Part shown: positions 19,213 to 29,091 of the stretch, one piece after another
Layout: each line of letters opens with the position of its first letter
Position numbering within the stretch: the first letter of the stretch is position 1
Translations under genes and position numbers: made by a program
NCBI GenBank assembly: GCA_016110215.1
Contig: JADWQD010000005.1
Span: 1,860,001 to 1,924,000 of the forward strand
Direction: 5' to 3'
Origin: Capronia americana
Lineage: Eukaryota; Ascomycota; Eurotiomycetes; Chaetothyriales; Herpotrichiellaceae
Length of the DNA stretch: 64,000 bases
Notes under the pieces: generated by a model
Told to the model about the DNA's origin: nothing
Databases searched by the model: none
The model's input: only the letters and a program-made list of their open reading frames with translations

Positions 19213-21146
19213 TCACTCCGTCTTCGCTTCTTCCACCGTCTCCTGCTTGGTCTCCTCGTCCGGCTTCTTGGCCTTGTCTTTCTTCAACGTCTTCCACTCC
19301 ATCGCCAGCCCGCCAAAAATCGCGGCACAAGCAAAGGCCAGTGCGATGTAAAACACAATCACCAACGCGTGGTTATACACTCTCAAGACCTCCGGTAACT
19401 GTTCCGGGCTGAAGGCCTTCCGCAGCTCAGTGGCTCCGGTGGAAATGATGTCATGTGAGCTGATGTTGCTGATGCTTTTGAGGCCCGAGACGAGCTTGTT
19501 GTCGAGAACGTTCTGGGCCAGGGCCACAGAGATCGTGCCGCCCAGGCCCTGGCAAAAGAACACCAGTGATATACCCGTGGGTGCATCTTTCTTCTCGAGC
19601 ACCGCTTGGGCGGCGATATTGGTTTGTTGGAGACCAAGTCCGACGCCGAATCCGAACAAGAATTGAGTTCCAATCCACATCGGGTGTGCCGTGTCGACCT
19701 TGAAAAGCGTGAGCAGCCCAGCGCCAATCGGGGTGAGAATTCCACCCGCCAGTATCGACGGATTGTAGTAACCAATTCTGCTCACAAAGGCGCCTGAGAT
19801 GATCGACGCAATGACCAGCGCGAGAATGAAGGGTAGCGTAGAATATCCTGATATGATGGCCGAATCGCCCTTGATGGCCTGGAACCATATCGACAGGTAG
19901 TAGACCGTAATCATGAATGAAGACCCGAGGTTGAAGGCGTAGAAGCCTGCCGCCGCGATTGTGCGTTGCTTGGCGATCCGCGGCGGTACCGTGGCGGATT
20001 CCTGCCTCATGATCTGAATCACGATGAACACGATAAGGAGGACGCCGAACAGGACGAGAAGGGCGATGACGCGTCCGTTGGACCATGCGTACTGCTGGCC
20101 ACCCCATTGCAAGGCCAGGAGCAGACAGACGATGCATGGGATGAACACGAGCGTGCCGGGGATGTCGATTCTGGCAAGCTTCTCCTTGAACGGCAGCTCA
20201 CCGAGCGCGGGTGGGGTGTTCTCGACAACGAAGAAGAGGAAGACAAGGACTAACGCGCCGATGGGGAGGTTGATGTAAAAACACCATCTAAAGAGAGCAC
20301 ATTAGTTTTCGCACGAGTTAACGTCCTGCCAGAAGGAGACTTACCGCCATGAGACCTTTGTCGTGAACACTCCTCTGCATGATTGTTAGCAACGAGGACC
20401 AACGGCACGAGCAGACCCTGAAAGGTCGCTTCAAGGCACACTTACCCAAGCAGAGGACCAGCCACCGAAGCCACACCAAACACGGCACCAAGAAACCCCA
20501 TATAGAGAGGTCTCTTGTCAAGCGGCGAGGCGTACATCATCAGGATCATGGCCCCGTTGAACAATCCTCCAGCACCCAAGCCAGCCACGGCGCGTCCCCA
20601 GATAAACGCAACCGAGTTGGGCGCCGCGCCACATATCACCGAGCCGATTTCGAAAATGAAGACCTCGGTGATGAAGATCCATTTGGGCGAGTAGAAGGTA
20701 TACAGACGGCCGAAGAACAGCTGCAGAGCCGTGGTGGGGAGCAAGAAGCCGGCATTGTACTGTCGTCAAGTCGCGCGGGTGTCAGTGACGGGGAATGGAA
20801 AAAAAGGTGTGATGTGCTGTTGACCTACCCAGCCAACGTCTGCGAAACTCTGAAATTTGTCGGTGATCTGAGGAAGGGCGGTGGCAATGATGGTCCTGTC
20901 GAGCGCGACCAGGAAGACGGAGAGGTAGATGCTCAGCAGGACCAGAACCAGCTTGAGGCCAGTCGGGTAGTTTTCGGCCTTGCTCGTGGTCTTTTCGAGG
21001 GCAGTGGCTTCGTCGGCATTTGAGTTGTCGTGTGCTGGCGGCGAAGAGGCTCGGCGCGACGAGAGACTCGTGCCTCTCGCCTCACTCACCTCGTCGGCTG
21101 TCTTCTCTTCTGCCATTCCTGTCTCTGCCGTCGTCGTCGTAGCCAT
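19213..21146 (-). CDS. MFS transporter, DHA2 family (14-TM drug/toxin:H+ antiporter type)
   Basis: Plasma-membrane proton antiporter of the 14-span DHA2 group, which exports drugs or fungal metabolites. Four exons: 20829-21146, 20446-20759, 20345-20374 (only 30 nt) and 19213-20287; spliced product 578 aa, all phases consistent. Cytosolic N-terminus (~75 aa, charged). TM1 has the family sequence LVALDRTIIATALPQITDKF (motif D1); the WGRAVAGLGAGGLFNGA helix and the SWRWCFYINLPIGALVL motif (antiporter motif C region typical of DHA2) follow. The tail is Lys/Glu-rich. It is the first of two neighbouring MFS genes on the minus strand. Nearby polyketide or peptide synthase genes are absent, so its cargo cannot be inferred from a biosynthetic cluster. 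Confidence 0.93.
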
Positions 21147-21804
21147 TTGTGGTCAGTCTGGGGGGCGACCATGGCGGAAAGGGAGATCTAGGCGCCACGA
21201 TAGATATAGGCAGCCTCGACATGTGCCGGAATGCGACCTAGAATTGTGCAGCAATGCCACCTTATGCACGTCCCGGCGCAGAGTGATTCCCATTCAGGCT
21301 GCGTAGCTGCCAAACACGGGCAAGCCTTCCCCGCATGTGGAAGAAATTGTGAGGTTCGGACCCGAGCTGGGCGCAAAAGTCCAGGCGGTCGGATCTTTAG
21401 GCGGGCAACAATTGGTCGGGAGGCCGCTAGGGGCCACAGTAACAAGCATTCTTAAGCACCGGGCCAAATTAAAAACGTCACTGGGCAGGCGGCAGCCTGA
21501 ATGCCTGATCAATTAATCACAACGTCGTCTCCAGTACGCAGTACGAATACGACAACTGTCCACCGTGATTACGGATGGCTTTGAATTCTTCTTACTGTAC
21601 TCCGTACTCTACTCGTGCTCGTGCTCGTATTGACTTTCCGGAAACTGCGCAATGTTTTCTCATACTAGCGGACAGTGCTTCGATCTGATCAACAACGAGT
21701 ACTCGTAGCTACTGTAACTGCGCAGTCCATCCGTCACTACTCGGTACCTCAGGCCTGCGCCCCATGCCATCTTGGTCGACCGCCCACTTCTGCAGGTCCA
21801 CACC
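21147..21804. other. Intergenic region between two MFS genes
   Basis: About 660 bp. It holds the palindromic-looking GTACTCCGTAC (21597-21607) followed by CTCGTGCTCGTGCTCGT (21612-21628). No gene is seen. Confidence 0.6.
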
Positions 21805-23622
21805 TCACTTCGTTTCGACGTGAACGGCCTCAATATCGCCCTTGGCAGCCTTGGACGCGACGCCAATATCCTGGACACCGCTGAAGTCGGTCATGCCGAA
21901 CAACTCGTCCATGCGCTCGAGGGAAAGGCCCTTCGTCTCCGGCACGAGGAAGAACGCCCCGATCGCAATGGTGAAGCAGAAGGAGCCGTAAATGAAGTAA
22001 GTGCCGTAGCCCGTCGGACCTCCCACCTTGACCAGCATGACAGGGGTGGCGCGCGCAACGGCCAAGTTGAACACCCACTGCGTAGCGGCCGCATACGACA
22101 CGATCAACCCGCGGAGTCGCTGCGTGGAAATTTCGGAGCTGTAAATCCAGCAGACGGGGCCCCAGCCGAATTGGAAGGCAGCCGCGAAGAGGTAGACCAT
22201 CACAAGTGCGCCGTATCCCGCACCCGAGATCGGGGCGCCTTTCTTGGGGGCGTCGAACCGGACGAAGAAGCCGAGGTAGAACATGCAGAACCACATGAAG
22301 AATCCGGTCCAGACCAACGACCATCTGCGGCCGAGCGTGTCGGCGAGGAAGGTGATGAAGATGGCGCAGGAGCACATCTTGACGATGCCGTACACTCCGG
22401 TGGCGAAGAGCGATTGCGTGTTGCCTGTGACGCCGAGGTCAGTGAAGATGGTGGGGGCGTAGTAGTTCTGTAATGTTCCAACATTAGCCGCGGGTCTTGT
22501 ATGCGAACTATTCATGCGCCTGGTGGGAAACTTACGATGGCGTTCGTACCGGTCCATTGTTGGGCGGTCATCAGTCCAATGGCCATGATTGCACGTCGCC
22601 GATTGCCAGGGATGGTCCATGCCTCCTTGGTCAACGCCCAGTAGCTGTTGCCACCGGCCCGGCCTCGCTCAGCTTCAAGTTGAGTCTGCATCTCCAGGAG
22701 CTCAGCTTGGACATAAGGGTGCGTGGGCGGTAGGTTTCGGACTTTGGAAAGGAGCCTGGACGCCTCATCCCAATTGTCCTGGGAGGCGAGCCACCGAGGA
22801 CTTTCGGGACAGAACATGATAGCTATGAACAGGAGGAACGGCGGCAGGGACTGCATCGAGAGCGGTACAATCCAGGTGGCATGGCCCTTGAAGTGCAGCA
22901 GGCTGCCGTAGTTGATGAAGAAGGCAATCATGGCGCCCATGGTTTCGAATAACTGGTAGAACCCGACAAGCAAACCTCGAATGCCGCGAGGAGAATTTTC
23001 GGCGACGTAGGTGGGAGCAACCATGGTGGCTCCTCCGAGTCCCAATCCTTCCACGAATCTGGTATTATTAGACCAGGCCACTTAGACAGATCATGTACCA
23101 GTCTCGAACGTACCGTCCAACGTAGAAGCATGAGATATGGCCGTACGACAGGGCTTGGAGAAGGCCGCCGACGAAGGCAAATATGGCAACGACGTAGATG
23201 GTGATTTTTCGTCCCTTCCAGTCGGCCAGAGGATTGGCAGCAAGGGCGCCCACGATGGCACCGGCTTGCATGACTGACACCAGGTTGGCCGAGAGGTTGG
23301 ACTGTGCGATCTTCGACTTGTTTGTGATGCCGAACTCGCTGACAATGGGGTCAGATCATCTACATCCGCACCGTTCTGGGAGGGCAAATCTCTCACTCTT
23401 TGAAGTCTGGCAGCGTCAACACTCCGCCAATGATACCAATATCCATCCCAAACAGGGTTCCTCCGAAGCAAGCCTGGAGCAAGTCAGCATGCCATCTTGC
23501 CTCGCCGTTCAGCCAGGATGCCAACTTACTGCCGCTGCCAAAGCAAACACCCTCCAGTTGTAGACCTCGGGAGGGTCAAGCTTGACGGAATCATTGTGCA
23601 CGATTCGTCTGAGGAACGACAT
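21805..23622 (-). CDS. MFS sugar-type transporter, quinate/sugar permease-like
   Basis: Twelve-span proton symporter of the sugar porter family, 526 aa, five exons: 23530-23622, 23397-23473, 23114-23338, 22536-23058 and 21805-22467; all junctions are GT-AG and in phase. The N-terminus (DPPEVYNWRVFALAA) has the YNWRV motif of quinate permease-like fungal porters. Family signatures: GTLFGMDIGIIGGVLTLPDF in TM1, DWKGRK between TM2 and TM3, FVEGLGLGG, PESPRWL after TM6, QQWTGTNAI/NYYAPTIF across the last intron, and VPETKGLSLERMDELFG after TM12. Substrate cannot be fixed from motifs: quinate, a hexose or a disaccharide are all possible. It is next to the DUF2264 gene, in the same orientation, which suggests uptake of a sugar-like substrate. 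Confidence 0.92.
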
Positions 23623-24841
23623 GGCGGCTGATGGTTGTCTGGTGTCTGAACAGCTGAACCAGGTGAGCAAGTCGAGGCTGCAGAACGGGGTCTTATGGGA
23701 GGGAAAGGAAGACGGGAGGTAAATAAGGGGAATCTTCCATCGGCCTTCTCACGCGAGGCCACATGCTCAACCAGGATGCCATGCAGCCAACGGTGACGGT
23801 TTTGATACTGCCGTGTCAGCGGATCTCCAGTTCTGTGGGGAGACGACTGGAGACTCCATGACCATGGGACAGGACTACGGAGGATTGTGCCGTCCGTGTG
23901 CAAGACTGGCTGGTAGAGACGGCGGCGAGCGGACATTTGCCAGATGTCGAATAGTTCAGCCGCTCCAGCGCCACTTAGCACAAGCACCAGGCTAGATCGA
24001 GACAAGATGGGCAAGCATTGGACAAGCATTGCAGCTCGAACCGCCAACGGCTGGGCATGTTGCAACGCTTCGTTGCCACCCAGCAACGTGAGAGTGAGCT
24101 GTAGGTGTCACTAGATGGCGGGGATGGGTGTGCTATTCTCCAAGAGTGATCGGCGTTTTCAGCCTGAAAGGCATGTTTGCTGCACGATGGGGAAACTGGG
24201 GAGGAATCATGGAAGCGGAGTGGAAGCTTCATCGACCCAACCACATAAAATGCGGAGAGCCCAGATGATGGCTGAGGTTGACACTCCACCTGGGGTACGG
24301 AACGACGGCACTCCCTCCGCAGATCGTGGGTAAATTCATGGATAAAAGCCAGGCTGGAGAAGGGAAGGTGGAGGAAAGGTAGAGACAAGAGGCCGACCGA
24401 GACACATCCCCCCTCGGCACAATCATCTGCCGAGTCCAATCAGACGGCACTTCATACCAGGCATCCTTGAGCAACCTGAATTGAGAGGCAGAGGGGCTTT
24501 GAGGGCCAGTGGAAGCCATCAGATACCGAGTCGGAAAACACACCGAAGGCGAGGCTGCACTACTGACTCAACCATAGGCACCACGAATGACCTGCAAGTG
24601 GGATCTCAACAAACCCCTGCTCGTCGAAGGTCATTTCGGTTCCGTCGGGGGCAGATGTAGAGGCGATCAACCCGCACAGCCAAGAGGACGAATGATGTTG
24701 ATACCACTCACAGGTAAGATCTTGGCCGTGAACTCGGGAGTCGGAAACCTCGAGGGAAGCTACAGTACTGTAGGAGTCAGGAAGCGGAACCTGCTTTCCC
24801 ACGTGTCCTTCGCGCTCGCAGAGAGACCAGAGATGTTCCGT
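23623..24841. other. Intergenic region without supported gene
   Basis: This 1.2-kb stretch is upstream of the sugar-type transporter and downstream of the DUF2264 gene. Only short open frames without motifs occur. It probably holds the transporter promoter. Confidence 0.5.
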
Positions 24842-26811
24842 TCAAGCCATTCTGCTTTTCATCCAGTCTGGGATTTCTGGCCTCCGCTGCCAGCTGTCTT
24901 GCCACCTCGTCTGGTAGTCCGTAACACTGGCCGGAATGGCGAACACGGCTGTTGTCAGCCAGATGTCCGCATGCGAGGGGATATCCACCGCCAAGCTGGG
25001 CAGCACGGATCGGCTTTCCACAAGGTTGCTGTTGGCGTCCTCGTCCAGGACTCGGCCGACGCGCGCTGGCTGCTCCAATTCGACGATTCCAACAGCGCCC
25101 CCGCGGGTCACGGCAATAGCTTCGCCATCGCTCTCCTGACGCCCTTCGCTCTTGTCCTCATTCATCGTCTGGAGTTCTCGCTCGTCTTTGGTGGCGACAC
25201 CATTGAGCGCAAACGCGCCTTCGCTTGTCTTCAAGTTCCTGCCACCGCTGGTGATACGATGTAGTCGCAGATGCCAGTTCGGTGTGGCTTCTGAGGGGGG
25301 AATCAGGTAGGTCTCGACGACCACATCGGACCATGGCTTCCACTCGGATACCAACACCGGTGTGCCCTCGATGGTCTCCAGCCTTGCGTTTAGAGTCTTC
25401 CTCCGGACCTTCCACGTCTCCCCTGCATCATCCGACAATGCGAGCACGTTATCGCCTCCGATGGCTTCGACAAAATATCCACCTGTGGGGACTGAGTACC
25501 CAAAAGCCGAGCTATATGCGAATTTGCCGTACTTGCTTTCCGAAGCTCTCATCGGGTAGTGGCACATCTGTCCCGAAGATAGCAGGAACGTATGCCCACC
25601 TCTCTTCACCATGATATGCATGGGATGCTCTAGCGGCAAGACTGGTGGTATCGAATCTGAAGGATATGCTTGCTCTTCGCTCTGCCAGAATGCATGCGAT
25701 TCAGGTAAAGCCAAGGCCGCGAAGGACAGCATGAACCAATAAGTCGAGCCCGGGGAGTTGTAGTTCTCGGATATGAATTGATTGGGATAGCCGTAGCCGA
25801 TGGTCAAGATACCTGATCCATTCAGGATGTCCTTTTGTTGAGACCAGTAACGAAGATTGCGCAGGAGGACGCCTTTCACCACCCCCCAGCCCAGAGGTGC
25901 CTCGAGTTCCAAATCTGCAAACGCGACCCCGGCCCAGAAGCCGGCCATGGCGAATCGATACGTGAGAGAGCGCCCGAACGTTATCGCTCGGCCTGTCATG
26001 GTCAGCAGGCGAATCGGTCGCAAGTCCGGGGCACCTTACCTTGCTCGTCGAAGTAATGCAAGAAATCCTTTGCATACATCCTGGCTCGATTCTTGTACTC
26101 TTCCGCGCGCTTGGGGTCTTTGTCGCCGTTGATTTTCGCATACAAAAGCTGCAGGTACTGGATTGCAAAGGAGCCCGAGTAATAGTCCATCTGGAGGGCA
26201 TCGCGAGGACCGTCGTTACTCCAGCCGCCAGAACGATGGAAAGTGTCCAGATGGTCCAGATCAGCCTCGAGTCGCTCAGCGTCGTAGGCAGCCCCATTCT
26301 TCATCAAGGCCAGGTTGGCAAAGACACGAAACCACAGCCAGTTCGTGTTGGGCATTTCCTTCTTGTTGATGTCGAGCCACACGCGAACATTCTCGCGCTC
26401 CCTTTCCGTCAACGGATCCCATAACTGCTTGGGGGCAACACAGAGCGCGAAGCCGAGAGGACACATCTCCACCATCCGCTGATCCATGTCCTTGGACCAA
26501 CCCCAGAACTCAGGATGATCGGGGTCGGTCCCATTCCTGATCCCCTCTAACCAGAATCCCGCACCCTCGAACGACTCACCACCAGCCAGCAAGGCTCCCA
26601 GTCCCCACAGAGGCCTGGTAAAGCCCTCGAGCTGAGCACCGGCTTCATCGTATCGGGTTGCTGTGGCACCAAGGCGCAATCTAGTCTTGCCCGGCGAGAA
26701 GAAAGGTAGTAGAGGGTTCAATAACGACTTGCACGCGTCCACGACGTGAGCACGGGTTGTGAGAGGGCTGTTCAAGGACGTGAAGTAGGGGAAAGACGTC
26801 GGAACGGACAT
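24842..26811 (-). CDS. DUF2264 family protein
   Basis: 640 aa, two exons: 26040-26811 and 24842-25992, split by a 47-nt intron (GTAAGG...CAG, phase 1). The sequence matches the DUF2264 family found in fungi and bacteria: FTRPLWGLGALLAGG near residue 65, WGWSKDMDQRMVEMCPLGFAL, NWLWFRVFANLALMKNG, and GGWSNDGPRDALQMDYYSGSFA. These Trp/Tyr-rich segments fit an all-alpha toroid like that of polysaccharide lyases and unsaturated uronyl hydrolases; the second half (RGGHTFLLSSGQ onward) looks beta-rich. This is a resemblance and not a proven activity. No signal peptide is seen, so the protein is probably intracellular. Adjacent same-strand transporters fit a role in handling an imported carbohydrate. 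Confidence 0.88.
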
Positions 26812-27435
26812 GATCTTGACGGCGATGAGCCAATGAGCACAGCTGAAATCGCTCGTTCCGTTTGATCACCTGCTTATGCAACCTGTGGGAGAGGAAGCAT
26901 GGTAAATTTATTCGAGGGACGCGAAGCAGCTCAGTGTGAGTATCGGTGATCTTGTGCGATGGAAGTGATTGGAATGACGTCCTGCACAAACTCGCCTTTC
27001 GCTGTCCTCCATCTTGCTGAAGAGCCTCTCAGTGGACCAAGAGTCGAATTTAGCCGTAAATCAGGGCATCGGCAACAGGAACTGCGAGTTACATCGACCT
27101 GACTGTGGGTAACGGGAGAGTGAAAGCGTCCGCGGGGTTCGAATGCCGCGTTGAACTTGGAGACGGCCATTTCTCCGAGCTCGTGTACATATCAAGTCTC
27201 GTGCCATGATTGATGGTCAGATAGCCGTTGCGATTTGATGGAATTCTCTTGACATCGAACTGGCCCGGCAATGCGTCTGTCAATCTTCCTCTAGTAGTTT
27301 AGTGGCCCCGGGCATTATACAGCGTTAACACATGCCATTATATGTCCAGGTGGACGAAGTCTCTACCGAAGCAACACCGTGCACATGAAAGGCTCCTCGC
27401 TAAATTCGTTCCAATCTAATAAGCACACGCATTAT
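26812..27435. other. Intergenic region without supported gene
   Basis: About 620 bp between the DUF2264 start and the 3' end of the E2 gene. A GGTTCGAAT sequence at 27135-27143 was examined as a tRNA T-arm and rejected. Nothing else is seen. Confidence 0.5.
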
Positions 27436-28599
27436 TCATTCCCTTTGTAGATAAAAGTCGTCCACGCTGTTCGCAACACCGCCCGCCCCAGCCGGGAAGA
27501 AGATCTTCTTCAGCACCATTAGACACAAGGCCAAAAAGACGCCGGCGATCGCCCGATCAATGGTGATGGTTTGCTCGCGCTCACGATCTCGCTGACGCGT
27601 CAGGGGCTGGGCGTTCTGTGCGATGGCGGCATTGGCTGCCGCAAGAGGGGCGTTGTGAAGACCGGAAAAGAGGGGTCTTGCATGCGTCGCGGCGCCAGAA
27701 GGGGCGTTGGGAGGTCGTGCGAGGTCAGCGGGTGTGAGCACCGCTTCAGCGGACGCCTGGGCTGCTTCCGCTGAAGGGGTGGGAACCAGCTGGAAGGGCG
27801 TCTGCGAGGGCGGGCGTAGTGACGATGAGGGCGCGTTTTGCGGCGTAGATTGGGACGGCGTCTGAGGATGAGAGGAAGGTGATGATGGTGATATTGAAGT
27901 CGCCGCTGTATTTGAAGTGGCGGCCAGTTGCTGCTGTGCTTGTCGTGGTGTCTCCTGCGGCCGCATTTGTGGTTCGCTCCCGGCCTGCGTCGCTCTCGGT
28001 GCATTTGGATCTCGTGCCTCGAGCGACATGCCTTCTGGTAACAACTCCAGTCCCAGATGCTCCTCTCCCTTCATGTCAATACCGGCGGTCTTGCAGATGT
28101 CCCACCACTCGCGCATGATCGTCTCGTTGCTCTTCCCGCACGCTTCGCACTTCCAACTGCGGCTCTCCTTCGCAAGTCTCTTTCTGATATCGGCGGGCGC
28201 TTCCAGGCCGCCAACCTGCCCCGCCGAGCCCTTCTCTGCCATGAAAGACCGGAGAGCCGTCAGTGCGGTGCGCACGCCCCATGCTGGCATCCACGTCTCC
28301 TCGTGGAAACCGGATATGCTCAGACAGATCTCCCTGTTCACCTCAAAACGTCCTGAGGGGGTGAGGAAGCGAAAGTTCGGCGGTTTCAGAGGGTATGTCG
28401 GTGGAAGGCTAATGCGCCCGTGATACATGCCTCCGGCGTATGGGGAGGGTGAAGGAGGCCCAAGCAAGGTGAAATGCCATTCATGTAGATCGGCGTCCGA
28501 GACCGGCGCCGCGAAGAAGGCTGGGTTTGGATTTGACGAAGGGGACGATAGCTCAGCAGTCTCTTTGAGAAGCCGTCGGATCGTAGGACTGGGGGCCAT
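27436..28599 (-). CDS. Membrane-anchored ubiquitin-conjugating enzyme E2 (UBC6/UBE2J type)
   Basis: E2 enzyme of the ER-associated degradation branch, 387 aa, single exon, ATG at 28599. The UBC fold runs from residue 1 to ~165: WHFTLLGPPSPSPYAGGMYH, LPPTYPLKPPNFRFLTPSGR, then the catalytic Cys92 in REICLSISGFHEETWMPAW. As in the UBC6/UBE2J class, the canonical HPN tripeptide is replaced (RFEVNRE precedes the cysteine). A CEACGKSN element follows near residue 155. The centre is a disordered Ser/Pro/Gln-rich linker, and a single membrane span (AGVFLALCLMVLKKIFF, about 352-368) is near the C-terminus, leaving ~20 residues on the far side. The longer linker and tail make it closer to UBE2J1-like proteins than to short yeast Ubc6. 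Confidence 0.93.
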   Translation of the reverse strand: MAPSPTIRRLLKETAELSSPSSNPNPAFFAAPVSDADLHEWHFTLLGPPSPSPYAGGMYHGRISLPPTYPLKPPNFRFLTPSGRFEVNREICLSISGFHEETWMPAWGVRTALTALRSFMAEKGSAGQVGGLEAPADIRKRLAKESRSWKCEACGKSNETIMREWWDICKTAGIDMKGEEHLGLELLPEGMSLEARDPNAPRATQAGSEPQMRPQETPRQAQQQLAATSNTAATSISPSSPSSHPQTPSQSTPQNAPSSSLRPPSQTPFQLVPTPSAEAAQASAEAVLTPADLARPPNAPSGAATHARPLFSGLHNAPLAAANAAIAQNAQPLTRQRDREREQTITIDRAIAGVFLALCLMVLKKIFFPAGAGGVANSVDDFYLQRE

Positions 28600-29091
28600 G
28601 GTCGGACCCAGGTGGGCTTTGGTCCAGGCGGGTGGTCAGTGTGTTAGGGTATGGTCATGAGCAAGTCTGGGAGGGAAGGCAGATTAGGCGAGTCGCGCGA
28701 GGAGAACAAATGAGAGCTCAGGCGACGAACTGCGCGTGAGAAAGAAGGTAAGAATAGCAAACTTTGGTTCGAGGTGTGTCTCTTGTCTACGTGGCATGAA
28801 AGATTGTGCTGAGTCGCATGGCCCTGTCTCCCTGAACTTCTCCGCGAGGCTGCCCGCTGCCGATGCTGGAGCGCGATTGCATCATTCGCCGCTCTAAAAT
28901 AATTTCCATGCTAACCATTTACAGAGGGCTCTGCGCCTGCGATTGTCTACTCGTACAACTCCCTCCGTACGGGCACAATTTCTACTTCCTTTGCTGCACC
29001 TGGCCCCAATGATTAGACACCGCCGTCCTTTCGCTGACAACTGTACGGCTTCCCTATTGTTGAGCGACAGAGCCAAATGGGTCTCCCTTAA
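28600..29091. other. Intergenic region without supported gene
   Basis: About 490 bp upstream of the E2 gene and downstream of the next minus-strand gene. No motif or repeat is seen beyond a CCTCCGTACGG sequence near 28964 that resembles the dispersed TACTCCGTAC word. Confidence 0.5.

Noticed and set aside
19213..26811. Secondary-metabolite biosynthetic cluster
   Set aside because: No polyketide synthase, peptide synthetase, terpene cyclase or pathway regulator adjoins the transporters.
27120..27160. tRNA-like T-arm (GGTTCGAAT)
   Set aside because: The flanking bases do not form a 5-bp T-stem and no acceptor, D or anticodon arm could be placed upstream.
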